This document shows positions 19,101-26,645 of a DNA stretch of 38,996 nucleotides, piece after piece. The notes below the pieces were generated by a model. The model was not told where the DNA came from, did no database searches, and saw nothing but the letters and a program-made list of their open reading frames with translations. The position numbers were made by a program, and so were the translations under genes. Numbering within the stretch: the stretch's first letter is position 1; each line of letters opens with the position of its first letter. Source of the DNA: an archaeon (GTDB lineage: Archaea; EX4484-52; GLR71); contig WTCA01000084.1 in the NCBI GenBank assembly GCA_013138805.1, positions 1-38,996 of the forward strand. Reading direction: 5' to 3'.

Positions 19101-21100
19101 ATTCAAAAGAGATAGAAAACAATACGGCAACCTTCAGCAAGATTGTCTCTGGCAATTACACCGTGACATTAACAAGTTCATATTTTAGCTATTACACAAC
19201 ATCTATAGAAATAAACGACAGCAACGCAGGTACTACAATACAGAAGAATATTATGCTTAACGAAAGCATGATATCAATAAGAGTCATCAACCAAACAGGC
19301 GGCACGCTTGAAAACATAAGCATATCTGTCAACGGCCCGACACCATACTCAGAAAAGACAGACTCATCAGGCTGGCTGAACAAGACAGAGATACTCTCAG
19401 GAAACTACACGATAAGCTTCACAAACGCGACAGAATTCACAGGCAGCAACTATTTCATACCACAGAACATCTCAGTCACCCAGACAATAGGAAACACCAC
19501 ATACATAGAAGTGACAGCCATAGAGCGAATAATAAATGTCACAGTCCATGCCTACGACATAAAAGACATATACAATGCATCAAGAACAGAGATATCAGGT
19601 AACACGCTGAACATAAGCCTCACAAATGATACAGGCATCACCCAAAATAAGACAGGAGACGCAAACAGCATAATTACAGGCAACGGAATCGCCAACTTCA
19701 CAACGCTGTATGAAGGAGTATACAGGATAAACGCGAGCGGACTGAACTACACATCAGACAATGAGACCACATTCAACACGACCGAGCCCGGATTCTCAAA
19801 CACGCCGCAGGAAATATTTCTGAAAAAGATTGATATGGCCTACATCAACGAGACAGTGCTGTCAGGCGGGTCAGCTATAGGCGGGGCTCAGGTAAACTTA
19901 TACTGGAACTCTACCACGCTCATTGAAACAATGACAACAGACACTTACGGAAGAGCAATTATCCCTGTAAATGCCACACTCTACAACTCAACACTTCATC
20001 TTGAGATATCAAAGACAGGATACGTGACAAAGACAACGGCACAGTTCAACATAAATATCGGTGATATATATGACAACACGACAAGCATGACACTGGAAGA
20101 CTCTGGTTACAATCCCCCCGGGGGCAGCAGCAGCCCGGGCAGTTCATCACCACCATCATCCTATTTTCCGCCAAGCCCGCCACCCCAAGACAATGACACT
20201 ATAGAAGACACAGACTTAATACAGAAGATATACGAATATCCAGAGACACGGGAAGAGATAGAAACAGAGATAAGAGATAACACTGGTCTCAACAATATAC
20301 TAAGCGAATATTTCGGAGACCTGTCAGAAGAAGACATCTATGAAATTTCAATAGAGACAGAGACAGGAATCAAAGACTTTGAGATATCAAGAGACATATA
20401 CACAGATGAAGAAGGAAAGACAGTCATAGGCATAAACGCATACTACACAGGAGACAGCACAATAGAAAGCCTTGCCATCTATGATATCCTGCCGCAGGAA
20501 CTGATAGAGATAAGCAATATAGCATTCACAGAATCATCGGCAGAGATATTCACCGATATAGACAGAAATTCATATCTGTCAATAAATTCCGGCATAGAAC
20601 CTGGCACCTATCACAGGGTTGAATACATTACAGAAATAAAGATTGAAGCGTCAGACATAGACAGTTTCACAAAGCCGGTAATAATTCTCACAGGCATGGC
20701 AAAGAAAGAGGCTGTGACAGAACCGGACAGGACAGATATCATAGATGCACCTGAACCAAAAAAGAGTATCCTTGACTATTGGTGGATTTTCGCCCTTGCA
20801 GCCATAGCAGTAATAGCTGGCGTAATTGTTGCAAGAACGGCAGGGAAAAAGAGTACAGGAAATTATAGTTTCAGTCCAAATGAAACAAGAAAGCCATTGA
20901 ATCCCCCCACAACGCCTGATGCAGGCACACCTTATGGCTTTGGAATAAGCCAGAACAAGATTGCGACTTTGCCCGAAAAAGTTGCCAGCACAGTAGAGAA
21001 GATAGAAGAAGAGATATCGGAAGATATCAAAAAAGTAGCCCAAAAAGAGGTTGCATACCTCACAAAACAGCTGGAGAAAGGAAAGTTCATAGTTGACTGA
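13163..21100 (+). CDS. giant membrane-anchored surface protein with carboxypeptidase-regulatory-like repeats
   Basis: A 2645-residue secreted protein, probably an adhesin or cell-surface stalk. The signal peptide (MKRYITAIILSAIALAII) probably ends at A24/A25. Residues about 26-2315 are a long chain of beta-sandwich units of about 80-100 residues. They repeat the phrases EGTVRSLDTNSP, TDADGYY, YNITI.A.GY and IYLEG seen in carboxypeptidase-regulatory-like/CNA-B/SpaA-like domains. The sequence is very rich in Asn/Thr/Ser/Tyr with dozens of N-x-S/T sequons, so heavy N-glycosylation is likely. A Pro/Ser/Gly hinge (about 2316-2343) leads to a membrane-proximal domain (about 2346-2520), one transmembrane helix (about 2538-2562, WWIFALAAIAVIAGVIVA), and a charged, probably coiled-coil cytoplasmic tail. 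There are few Cys. It is translationally coupled to the winged-helix gene. Its stop overlaps the convergent truA end by 14 bases. Confidence 0.92.
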   Translation: MKRYITAIILSAIALAIIVPYIFAAPDYIEGTVRSLDTNSPIGGLTIDIVNCTNNSQVFNTTTTPADGTFWLDYNNTWGNYSINVSGNPSYTDKQFNNASQCFGNGTNITLQLYPVATSSLNVSLKDIANSRPIPNAIVTLYRSNLPNDPPIDQSNNYRCTAGICRTGADGTILLIVPNPGTYNITIESAYYNNWNETLATFNVFSELGKNRDYAKNLKGSGLIAGSIIDTYNGKPVESAFVELYKHDSDPYSGENLSISGIYNYSAVTGTDGKYEIYVPPNILSLGNYDIKASHKDWTPKINYNNDPNPDGGWDSLNTNITVSLEGKLLINGSIYDCNNNDTGLSLDIYVTDKSGSGFDYHIHTDNGNFSFFVKNTSLGYNGYNITINGTEYSATILSNAQQNISECVYGSQKINGTIKDMENIQPINNAIIIISLGDGTEYNTKTIIDGTFDMDVKGETSFSIGIDKTGYTAQSGLQDSDGLYETIYLTGENHIYGYIEDNEGSRRVAGPKIENVTIEIKNQTTSAQIYTTTTDADGYYSIYISSDINYTLSLNKNLYNSTEDNISAGESPNSTIYLKGTTHIEGSVLDDSPFAVNKNITSGTTLEFKNENETVYILTASGGEYSIDMAIDSYNITASKTGYTTKTETGFISGSNIYKDINLEGELNMTLYTTDDFSSQPVNLIKIRLFDKDTGIVKYDSIITLNGKKNIYVDSDREYYIAVYENNYFPIYELIAANGTQFEKEYRMIAKYEAMITDSENGAPVENADIYAYHYFNETYYPQQLNETTVTVTVNCSGMFLDNINVTITGDSYYDSGNTTAGVITFSTVPLNNYTVEANGSLDGCSTRNVTVNVTQGGIAYNTTIELNTTMIMVHVTNKISETIYPANVSYENLTGYNITMQGFNNTYYYDSYVVLGSYNISANESDHYNNTAACNVTIPGEVNWCNITLLPRPGNLSIYIYNSTDDPITGATVNITNGTDSYELSTTDGWANFTDIESVWNMTIDAIDLGYQNQSHTDIYTYPNSDTSYNFTLSITKITINVTDDMGILENATVSLTEPSTGVILTDYLGNPLTGLTDNNGSITFTQFNLSSYNLIINETSHEFYNQTIIISTDTDNSLEIDLDTTRMTVNVDDTYGAPLENIYVMLKKTDGTMNFTGYTNISGQIIFENQTFPPGIYNLTVNGSAEGYNYTVKQINIYAGSQNIENAVLEEFRLTVQVNSSYDSTPAYNVTVDIGTLPEKTTDLNGIAEFRNLENRTYSIMINGSEVGYNNTAISLNVTGDTKIYIFLKENTFKIIVEDEEGNPVDGGVTVILYDPYDSIIYDDAFGENLINYTTITTNNITFRKMQYEPSPGNTVTMETDGSGQGYSINLTDYTILNGTNGPNTTILNITQILVNVTNATGGPINAAYVKINTTTGDPVQNALGQTMDGMTASNGTITFKRLLPNTYNVSIEKNVSGTMIYNSTLITISAGEHAYVHLDPNDTIVPSLKDTYYTDIFGSETYELTINASGLIGPVNNATVKIYATGYNYSDSYWYNYEATDNKTTDANGIIVISNMPSGVYDVLIDGEAQGYGIIKTQIRFGKLVFSKGTTGSDGVIEIPVDGRRIEDAVDNGYFIRVTGAGYGTYDILNNGESGIEGTYYDHAQYDQDIYPGYEINNRTDISLTGIINMTGTIIDKFALNAQPSFRYLESVFLEFILHGTQTVRYTTYTDINGTYQINVSPVVASATDLSSPLTYDIRSSRIGYTTDIVEEAMPANPASIISDIELEGAGTMDGTLLTYNDNGPVSGIIVRYIDNATVSEIYKTTSDNDGKYSMKVNPYYQPYKLSFSDPTSNTKNHTTQSYTEPHTDEIYYLLEQDQAIINIYVLDDYSAEVENAKVTIDSIIDGNTTTFYTNENGKVDFFIDGEDWNLGQYNITADGKTLGYGSGYKTQNINLIGYNSVTITINTTKINISASSNLGNPIYNTTANLTGTMSDSKEIENNTATFSKIVSGNYTVTLTSSYFSYYTTSIEINDSNAGTTIQKNIMLNESMISIRVINQTGGTLENISISVNGPTPYSEKTDSSGWLNKTEILSGNYTISFTNATEFTGSNYFIPQNISVTQTIGNTTYIEVTAIERIINVTVHAYDIKDIYNASRTEISGNTLNISLTNDTGITQNKTGDANSIITGNGIANFTTLYEGVYRINASGLNYTSDNETTFNTTEPGFSNTPQEIFLKKIDMAYINETVLSGGSAIGGAQVNLYWNSTTLIETMTTDTYGRAIIPVNATLYNSTLHLEISKTGYVTKTTAQFNINIGDIYDNTTSMTLEDSGYNPPGGSSSPGSSSPPSSYFPPSPPPQDNDTIEDTDLIQKIYEYPETREEIETEIRDNTGLNNILSEYFGDLSEEDIYEISIETETGIKDFEISRDIYTDEEGKTVIGINAYYTGDSTIESLAIYDILPQELIEISNIAFTESSAEIFTDIDRNSYLSINSGIEPGTYHRVEYITEIKIEASDIDSFTKPVIILTGMAKKEAVTEPDRTDIIDAPEPKKSILDYWWIFALAAIAVIAGVIVARTAGKKSTGNYSFSPNETRKPLNPPTTPDAGTPYGFGISQNKIATLPEKVASTVEKIEEEISEDIKKVAQKEVAYLTKQLEKGKFIVD

Positions 21101-21848
21101 AAAAGAAGGATTCTTTCTCCAGCAAGCCCATTTTCTCATTTATCTCTTTTCTCGCTTTATTGTCAGCTTCAAACCTGATTCCTGCATCAATATCAATAAG
21201 TATCAGGTTTTCTGGTTTTGCTGCCTGATATTTTTTACTGATTCTTCTTTCGATAAGATCTAAGACATCATCCTCTGACAGCTTCCCGAAAGAATAGTCA
21301 GTCATGCACTTGACAATACGCCGTATCATCTGCCAGAGAAACCCGGTCCCGTAAAAATGAACAATCACAAACTTGCCTGCATCCTCAACAGAGACATCTA
21401 TTTTCCTTACAGGAGACTTTCCTTTGTCTTTCTCAATCCTTGCGAAGTTGGAAAAATCATGCTCTCCTGAGAAAAGTTTTGCCGAGCGGACAAGCCAATC
21501 TATATCAATCTTAGGAAGCTCATATTTCAATATAAGATAAGCATAATGCTTCTTAAGAGGATATCTTATCTTCCCATCAGATTTCCCGATCACAAATATG
21601 TCTTCCGGAAGCTCATGGTTAAGTCTTGATATGCTAAGATTCCCTTTAGGCTCAAACACGGCCAGGTTGCCGCAGGCAGACACACCTCTATCAGTCCTGC
21701 TCAATATCCGAAAACGAGAATTCGCATCAGGATTTATAAGTCCAAGCCTTTTAAGCGCAGAGTTGATCTCGCCTTCCACAGTCCTGCCTTTAGGCTGTAC
21801 CTGCGATCCGCAAAAGTTCCTGCCGATATAAGCGACTTTAAGTATCAT
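21087..21848 (-). CDS. truA: tRNA pseudouridine synthase A
   Basis: Makes pseudouridine in the anticodon stem-loop of tRNAs (positions 38-40 in the family). The 253-residue protein carries the catalytic aspartate D53 in SRTDRGVSA. It also has the family segments AYIGRNFCGSQVQP, RTVEGEI, HDFSNFARIEKDKGKSPVRKI and FYGTGFLWQMIRRIV. The length is normal. ATG start at the first in-frame Met, immediately before the fold. It overlaps the 3' end of the convergent surface-protein gene by 14 bases, so opposing transcripts are complementary there. Confidence 0.95.
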   Translation of the reverse strand: MILKVAYIGRNFCGSQVQPKGRTVEGEINSALKRLGLINPDANSRFRILSRTDRGVSACGNLAVFEPKGNLSISRLNHELPEDIFVIGKSDGKIRYPLKKHYAYLILKYELPKIDIDWLVRSAKLFSGEHDFSNFARIEKDKGKSPVRKIDVSVEDAGKFVIVHFYGTGFLWQMIRRIVKCMTDYSFGKLSEDDVLDLIERRISKKYQAAKPENLILIDIDAGIRFEADNKARKEINEKMGLLEKESFFFSQL

Positions 21849-21885
21849 AAAATAAAATGCACAAAAAGAAATAAAACCTTTTAGA

Positions 21886-21937
21886 GTGCCAGCACCTGCC
21901 CACTGAGCAGAGCTTCGGGGTATTAAACCCAGATAGA
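21886..21937. other. GC-rich element related to one at 35519
   Basis: A GC-rich patch in an A+T-rich gap, between the last pilus gene and truA. On the plus strand it reads CTGCCC, then 21 bases, then TTAAACCCAGATAGAAC. The element at 35519 has the same CTGCCC, a 23-base GC-rich middle, and TTAAACACAATTAAGAAC. A small hairpin (GGGT/ACCC) is possible. Small RNA, terminator or mobile remnant cannot be told apart. Confidence 0.35.
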
Positions 21938-21946
21938 ACTAAAAAT

Positions 21947-22453
21947 TCAGCAGCAAATGTTAAAATCGGAACAGCAGCTTACCTGCGTCACAATACCGTT
22001 TGTCGCAAGACCGACAAGATCACAAAAACCATTGTATTCATACCTTAAGCACCATGCATTTGTCCTTATCTCCTGCTGTATGTTAACTTTTGCGGATTTT
22101 ATAATATAATCGATAGATATATTGTTCGGATAAACACCTATATATGTCACATCTTTTTCAAAATATAGGGAATATCCAACCTTACTGAGAACATCCCGCT
22201 CATATATCAGGTATTCCTCAATATCATCTGGTATAGATTCATGATCAACCACAGAGATTATATTATCCAAATCAGATTCTATCTGCCTCATAAAAAAGAC
22301 AGTCATATCGCTCTGCATATATGATAGATCAAGTTCACGGTCCTGCGTAAGTATCTCATTCAGGACAGTAAGAGAGAACAGGATAATCACTATGCCTATC
22401 ACAAAGAACTGTCCTTTTCTTGCCTTTGCTTTCGCACAGCAGCATTCAGTCAT
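21947..22453 (-). CDS. class III prepilin-like protein (KGQ type), 168 residues
   Basis: Pilin-like secreted protein. A short basic leader ends KARKGQ (R12-Q15), followed directly by a hydrophobic helix (FFVIGIVIILFSLTVL). This fits an archaeal class III signal peptide cut by a prepilin peptidase next to the KGQ. The soluble part has about 130 residues and ends with several Cys (CCSDFNICC), possibly disulphide-bonded; another Cys run lies in the leader. It is the last gene of the pilus operon and overlaps the preceding gene by 8 bases, so it is translationally coupled. Role inferred: minor pilin. Confidence 0.75.
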   Translation of the reverse strand: MTECCCAKAKARKGQFFVIGIVIILFSLTVLNEILTQDRELDLSYMQSDMTVFFMRQIESDLDNIISVVDHESIPDDIEEYLIYERDVLSKVGYSLYFEKDVTYIGVYPNNISIDYIIKSAKVNIQQEIRTNAWCLRYEYNGFCDLVGLATNGIVTQVSCCSDFNICC

Positions 22454-24038
22454 AATACCACGTTTTCAATTTCATAATATATGGCTGCGACATATCCTTA
22501 TTCGCAAGCAGCACAAACTCTTCAGACATCACATTCATCGCATTGTCAGATACCTCAGATACCATATATGTTTTCGGAGACACCCAAAGCACAAGGCTGC
22601 GAAGGAAATGCCAATCATCCCTGGATACGATATTATCTGTAAACCAGGCAGTCCTGCCTGTAAACTTACCGTAATTGACAATAGACACAGGAAGATTCGC
22701 CCCATAGCTTGTCAAAAGTTCAGACTCCATAACAACAAATCGTGACCTGTTCTCAAGATTGCTGTCAAAACCATCGACATGATACACTTCATTATCCATA
22801 TTCAGAACAGAAAAATTATGCGGCATCTCAATACTGAATTTTATATAATTTCCTCTTGAATCAATCTCAACAATTGTATAATTGTTCCCATCCAAAAACA
22901 GCATATCTCCGGCAGAAAGACCTGAAAAATTTCCGTCATTGGTAAAATTACGGTCCTGGTTCTCATCAATATAGACAAGATCGTAATCAATGCCTGAAGA
23001 ATTGATAACAATCACCCCATAATCCTTATGTTTTAAAGACACTATATTAAAGCCATATATGCCGTTCGTTGAATTGATAACTTCTGAATAATTCAACGTA
23101 CCACTATTATCGCCGGAACAAGGTGATGGATTATTTACTGTGCATTTGGCCATACCTATTGTATGGTTAGTTTCACCCAGGTATACATCAACAGTCCCGG
23201 CAGTCATGTTCCACGAATTTTCAACTGAGAGATTGAATCTAACAGAACTCTCAGTACTAAGATAAAAAGGAAATGCATAAAAATACTTATGCAGGTTATA
23301 TATATCCTCAGAAGGGCGGGCATAAGATATATAAGATCCCTCTGCACCTGAAGGCAGCACTGTCGTGCTGTTCCACTTAAGGCCGAATATATCTTTTTGG
23401 ACATCAAGATTCACAAGCGACTCATTGCTAAGATTAGACACCTGTATTATTCCCTTACCAGACAGAAGAAAAGTTGAAAGTTTTTGATGATAAGCTGAAT
23501 TCATAAGCGTTATGTTCCCGAGCATATCAACATAAGGCCCTTCAAAAGGAATAAGCAGGACATCAAAATGTCTCCAGTCACCAGTCCAGGTAGTATTGCG
23601 CACCTCAAAACGTGTCTCTCTTCCGTTTATGATAACAGATTCATCCTGACCGAAAAAATTCTGGGATATGTTAGTGCTATAGCAAAGATATACATCATTA
23701 TCATATGTCAGGACTCCTACACGCAGAAGCGGATTTATAAGATTGTACGTAGATATGGCCACGCCCATATTCTGAAAATCGGACATATACATCGCAAGAG
23801 CCAAAAAAGAATCCTGGCTATCTGCAACAAGCATATCTGTATAGCCCAAACGGCTCATAACTTCCGCAATCTCACGCGACTCCTGGGAAAGTCTTGAGAT
23901 GCGCCAGTCATTCCCATCAGGTACAACATCAATCACCCTTGCCGAATAGCTCAGAAGAATCATGATAGCTATGACAGCCTCAAGACTATGTATGAACCCG
24001 TCACGTCGCCTGCGCGACGATACAGCATTCAAGCACAT
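22446..24038 (-). CDS. large pilin-like surface protein
   Basis: A secreted type IV pilin-like protein of about 530 residues. After a basic leader (SSRRRRDG) comes FIHSLEAVIAIMILL, like the start of bacterial-style pilins with a glutamate at +6 of the mature helix. The rest is a large extracellular beta-rich domain with many Asn/Asp and N-glycosylation sequons. The track begins at a TTG (24089). In-frame ATGs lie at 24077, 24065 and 24038. I prefer 24038 because it gives a 14-residue leader like the other pilins in this operon, but no start has a convincing ribosome site. Probably a minor pilin or tip adhesin. Confidence 0.75.
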   Translation of the reverse strand: MCLNAVSSRRRRDGFIHSLEAVIAIMILLSYSARVIDVVPDGNDWRISRLSQESREIAEVMSRLGYTDMLVADSQDSFLALAMYMSDFQNMGVAISTYNLINPLLRVGVLTYDNDVYLCYSTNISQNFFGQDESVIINGRETRFEVRNTTWTGDWRHFDVLLIPFEGPYVDMLGNITLMNSAYHQKLSTFLLSGKGIIQVSNLSNESLVNLDVQKDIFGLKWNSTTVLPSGAEGSYISYARPSEDIYNLHKYFYAFPFYLSTESSVRFNLSVENSWNMTAGTVDVYLGETNHTIGMAKCTVNNPSPCSGDNSGTLNYSEVINSTNGIYGFNIVSLKHKDYGVIVINSSGIDYDLVYIDENQDRNFTNDGNFSGLSAGDMLFLDGNNYTIVEIDSRGNYIKFSIEMPHNFSVLNMDNEVYHVDGFDSNLENRSRFVVMESELLTSYGANLPVSIVNYGKFTGRTAWFTDNIVSRDDWHFLRSLVLWVSPKTYMVSEVSDNAMNVMSEEFVLLANKDMSQPYIMKLKTWYYD

Positions 24039-24085
24039 TGCTTTTCCATAACCGCAAAATACCATAACAATCAACATGATTTCAT

Positions 24086-24778
24086 TCAAAAAAACATTAT
24101 TTTTATCCTTGCAATAAACCCGTCAAGAACAGAATACCTGTTCACAGTAACCATATTCCTTTCCACACTGCCCCAACCATATGACAGTATTGTCCTTTCA
24201 AAGATAACAAAATTTCCGTCAGGATCAATCCTTGATAGTGTATAATTCATGCCGGATATTAACAGTGTATCACTTTCATAGAGGCCCAAAGACAATGCAT
24301 CTGCTTCTACATCAACAGTGGTATAGGTTAAGGATGTCGTATTCTTAACTGTAAGATTTACAGTAAAAGGATTATACGTCTTGTTGAATACAGCGCTGCC
24401 AGTATGGTCATAGCCGTCCATATCTCTAGTGAGGATGACAGGGTACTGGTCAATCTCAATCTTCTGCCTGTACCTATAATTCTCATCTATGGAATCGCGG
24501 AGTTCAGTCTTGTTCTCAGCATAGCTATAAATCTGTACCTCATTTATGACATGATCTTCTGTCTCTATCATATTCATGAATCTTTCAGAAAATATCCATG
24601 CCTCAGCACGGAGATTGTTGCGGTCTATTGAACTGTAGAACGGGCCGATAGAATCTAATGCAGTAGTTGAAGCATAAACTATGGAAAGCGCAAGAAGAAA
24701 GAAAGCGAAGAGATAATCTATGTTTAGCTGGCCTTTACGCAAGGAAGTATTGTTTTCGCAAGAGGTGGAATAAAACAT
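24086..24778 (-). CDS. class III prepilin-like protein (KGQ type), 230 residues
   Basis: The leader ends SLRKGQ (about 13-17), followed by a hydrophobic helix LNIDYLFAFFLLALSIVYA with an acidic residue at about +5. This is an archaeal class III pilin pattern. The extracellular part is beta-rich with several N-x-T/S sequons (NKT, NLT, NTT, NYT). It follows the TadC-like gene with a 5-base gap and runs up to the start region of the next pilin-like gene. Probably a minor pilin or pilus-associated subunit. Confidence 0.76.
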   Translation of the reverse strand: MFYSTSCENNTSLRKGQLNIDYLFAFFLLALSIVYASTTALDSIGPFYSSIDRNNLRAEAWIFSERFMNMIETEDHVINEVQIYSYAENKTELRDSIDENYRYRQKIEIDQYPVILTRDMDGYDHTGSAVFNKTYNPFTVNLTVKNTTSLTYTTVDVEADALSLGLYESDTLLISGMNYTLSRIDPDGNFVIFERTILSYGWGSVERNMVTVNRYSVLDGFIARIKIMFF

Positions 24779-24783
24779 AGTAT

Positions 24784-25716
24784 CTACCCGAAGACCAAGA
24801 ACACCACAAATGCGACCACAGACAGGACAATTGCATGCTTTACGCCGGCAGCCGCAGAGCCCTCGCTGATTTCACCTGCCATAAGGCCGCTTGTTATCGC
24901 CTGCACCATAGCCATTATAAAGAACAGGGCTTCAAAATAGCACAGCTGACCTTCACCAAAACCGAAAGGCACACATATGGAGCACACAAAGGGAACCATA
25001 GTGCAGTAATCTACATCTCCTGATGATGAGCTGGATGACCCGAAAAGGTTAACTTCCACAAGCCCTGAAGATAGAAGAGGTATAAGAATATTATACATCA
25101 TAAGAGCAATCACAAGGAAAAGTACAGAGATAAAATACATCATGATGACCTGCTGCGACATATCTGATTTCCTTTCATCACCAAGCCCTTTTATTGTCTT
25201 TATATCTGTGGAAAGGTCATCCATCACTTCAGTGACATCACCTCCCGCATTGAACGCTTCAAGAATTATGGTGAATGAACGCTTCATTATAGTGCTGTAC
25301 TTAAGCCTGTCAGCAAGAGATGACATGACCTGCATAAAAGGCATACCCCATGAAAGCTGATGTACTGCTCTGGATATCTCCTGATTAAGTTCACCATAGT
25401 CTGTATTCTGACGGCTCTTCAACGCATCCTGAAAAGTCATGCCGCTCTTCTTGGCTTCAGCAAAATCCCTCAGGAATCTTGGAAAATGATCCTCCATCTT
25501 ACTATATTTAGAAAAGTTGAGATACGCATATAATGATGATGGAATAATAGACATTATTGCCCCAATAAACAGTACAATAATACCAACAGACTGCAGAAGA
25601 GGATCAAATGCAAGAGTGAATCCAAAGATGATGAATAAGATACCTAAGACAAGAGAGCCCAGCTTGATAAGTTTCTCATTCTCCGGCCTGAAAAATAATT
25701 TTATGTCAAAAGCCAT
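24784..25716 (-). CDS. TadC/FlaJ-like pilus membrane platform protein 1
   Basis: A 310-residue polytopic protein of the type II secretion F / TadC / archaellum FlaJ family, the inner platform on which the ATPase drives pilin polymerisation. Two N-terminal membrane helices (about 18-68) precede a cytoplasmic helical domain with family features (FPRFLRDFAEAKKSGMTF, EAFNAGGDVTEVMDDLS). Further helices at about 190-215 and at the C-terminus follow. Only 2 bases separate it from the second platform gene. Two separate platform genes in tandem are usual in Tad-like and many archaeal pilus loci. Confidence 0.88.
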   Translation of the reverse strand: MAFDIKLFFRPENEKLIKLGSLVLGILFIIFGFTLAFDPLLQSVGIIVLFIGAIMSIIPSSLYAYLNFSKYSKMEDHFPRFLRDFAEAKKSGMTFQDALKSRQNTDYGELNQEISRAVHQLSWGMPFMQVMSSLADRLKYSTIMKRSFTIILEAFNAGGDVTEVMDDLSTDIKTIKGLGDERKSDMSQQVIMMYFISVLFLVIALMMYNILIPLLSSGLVEVNLFGSSSSSSGDVDYCTMVPFVCSICVPFGFGEGQLCYFEALFFIMAMVQAITSGLMAGEISEGSAAAGVKHAIVLSVVAFVVFLVFG

Positions 25717-25718
25717 CT

Positions 25719-26645
25719 CTATTTCATCTCCGGTGTTATTCCTTTTATAAATATTATTATACCTGCAGACACGATTGGTATGATAAAAAATATCAAAGCC
25801 ATCTGAGAGCCTACAATCATCCCTGAAAGGTCAGTGCCTCCCATTGAACCCATTATAGCTGTTATGACCATGAACATGATAGAGCCGATCATCACGACTG
25901 TAAGATACATTTCAACAATCATTGAAAGCTTCTGCTGGAACGCCTTGAGTGTCATCTTATAACGCGCAAGAGCCGCTTTTGACTTTTCATGAAGATATAT
26001 CCTAAGATCACCCCCTGCCATTTCCACAGTCCTCATACCCCACAAAAGATCAACAAACTGGTTTGACGGTGTTCTCTCTGCCGCATTCTTAAGCGCACTC
26101 AGCATATCTATACCAAGAACATCCACTTCCTCAACAATCTTCCTCGCTTCTTTGGATATCTCACCATAATCATCAAACTTAGCAAGAGTCCTGAACATAG
26201 CTATAGGAGGCGTACCGCCACCGGATATAGTCGCAAGGTAAAGAGTAGCATAAGGCACAAGGCCGTCTATCTTTTTCTCTCTCTCGCCCATGCATATCCC
26301 GGGATATACGTAGAAAAAAGCAAATATAAGGACAGAAAAGAAAACTGCACCGAAAACTGAGAGGAACAGTGACATGAACAGGCTACCTGTTATCAGAAGT
26401 ACTAATATAGATAGTGGCAGTGCCATGAAAAAAAAAACAGCAGCAGATGTGACAGCAGCGACAGAGATATAGTCTTCTAAAGACATATTTATATCTGCTT
26501 TTTTCAGGGAAACCTTAAGGCTCTGGAAATAAATGAAATAAGGCTGAATATGAGGCACTGCAAGATTTGATGCAAACCTGGCATAATCAAATTTTTCATG
26601 TGTATCTTCAGTATTTTTTGGAGGTTCAGAAGTCTTCAACGTCAT
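25719..26645 (-). CDS. TadC/FlaJ-like pilus membrane platform protein 2
   Basis: A 308-residue polytopic platform protein, paralogous in design to the one at 24784. It has an N-terminal soluble segment, two membrane helices (about 60-115), a cytoplasmic domain with LVPYATLYLATISGGGTPP and LWGMRTVEMAGGDLRIYL, and two C-terminal helices (about 230-300). The start overlaps the ATPase gene by 20 bases. GGGGAGG before its ATG lies within the ATPase coding region, so ATPase and platform are translationally coupled, as expected for partners. Confidence 0.89.
   Translation of the reverse strand: MTLKTSEPPKNTEDTHEKFDYARFASNLAVPHIQPYFIYFQSLKVSLKKADINMSLEDYISVAAVTSAAVFFFMALPLSILVLLITGSLFMSLFLSVFGAVFFSVLIFAFFYVYPGICMGEREKKIDGLVPYATLYLATISGGGTPPIAMFRTLAKFDDYGEISKEARKIVEEVDVLGIDMLSALKNAAERTPSNQFVDLLWGMRTVEMAGGDLRIYLHEKSKAALARYKMTLKAFQQKLSMIVEMYLTVVMIGSIMFMVITAIMGSMGGTDLSGMIVGSQMALIFFIIPIVSAGIIIFIKGITPEMK

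Noticed and set aside
13163-21100. many minus-strand frames of 60-107 codons within the giant surface gene
   Set aside because: All are shadows of the plus-strand gene, with no start sites, motifs or spacing of real genes.
21886-21937. tRNA-like D-arm string GCTCAGTGGGCAG on the minus strand
   Set aside because: No anticodon stem, T arm or matching acceptor could be built around it, so no tRNA is called.
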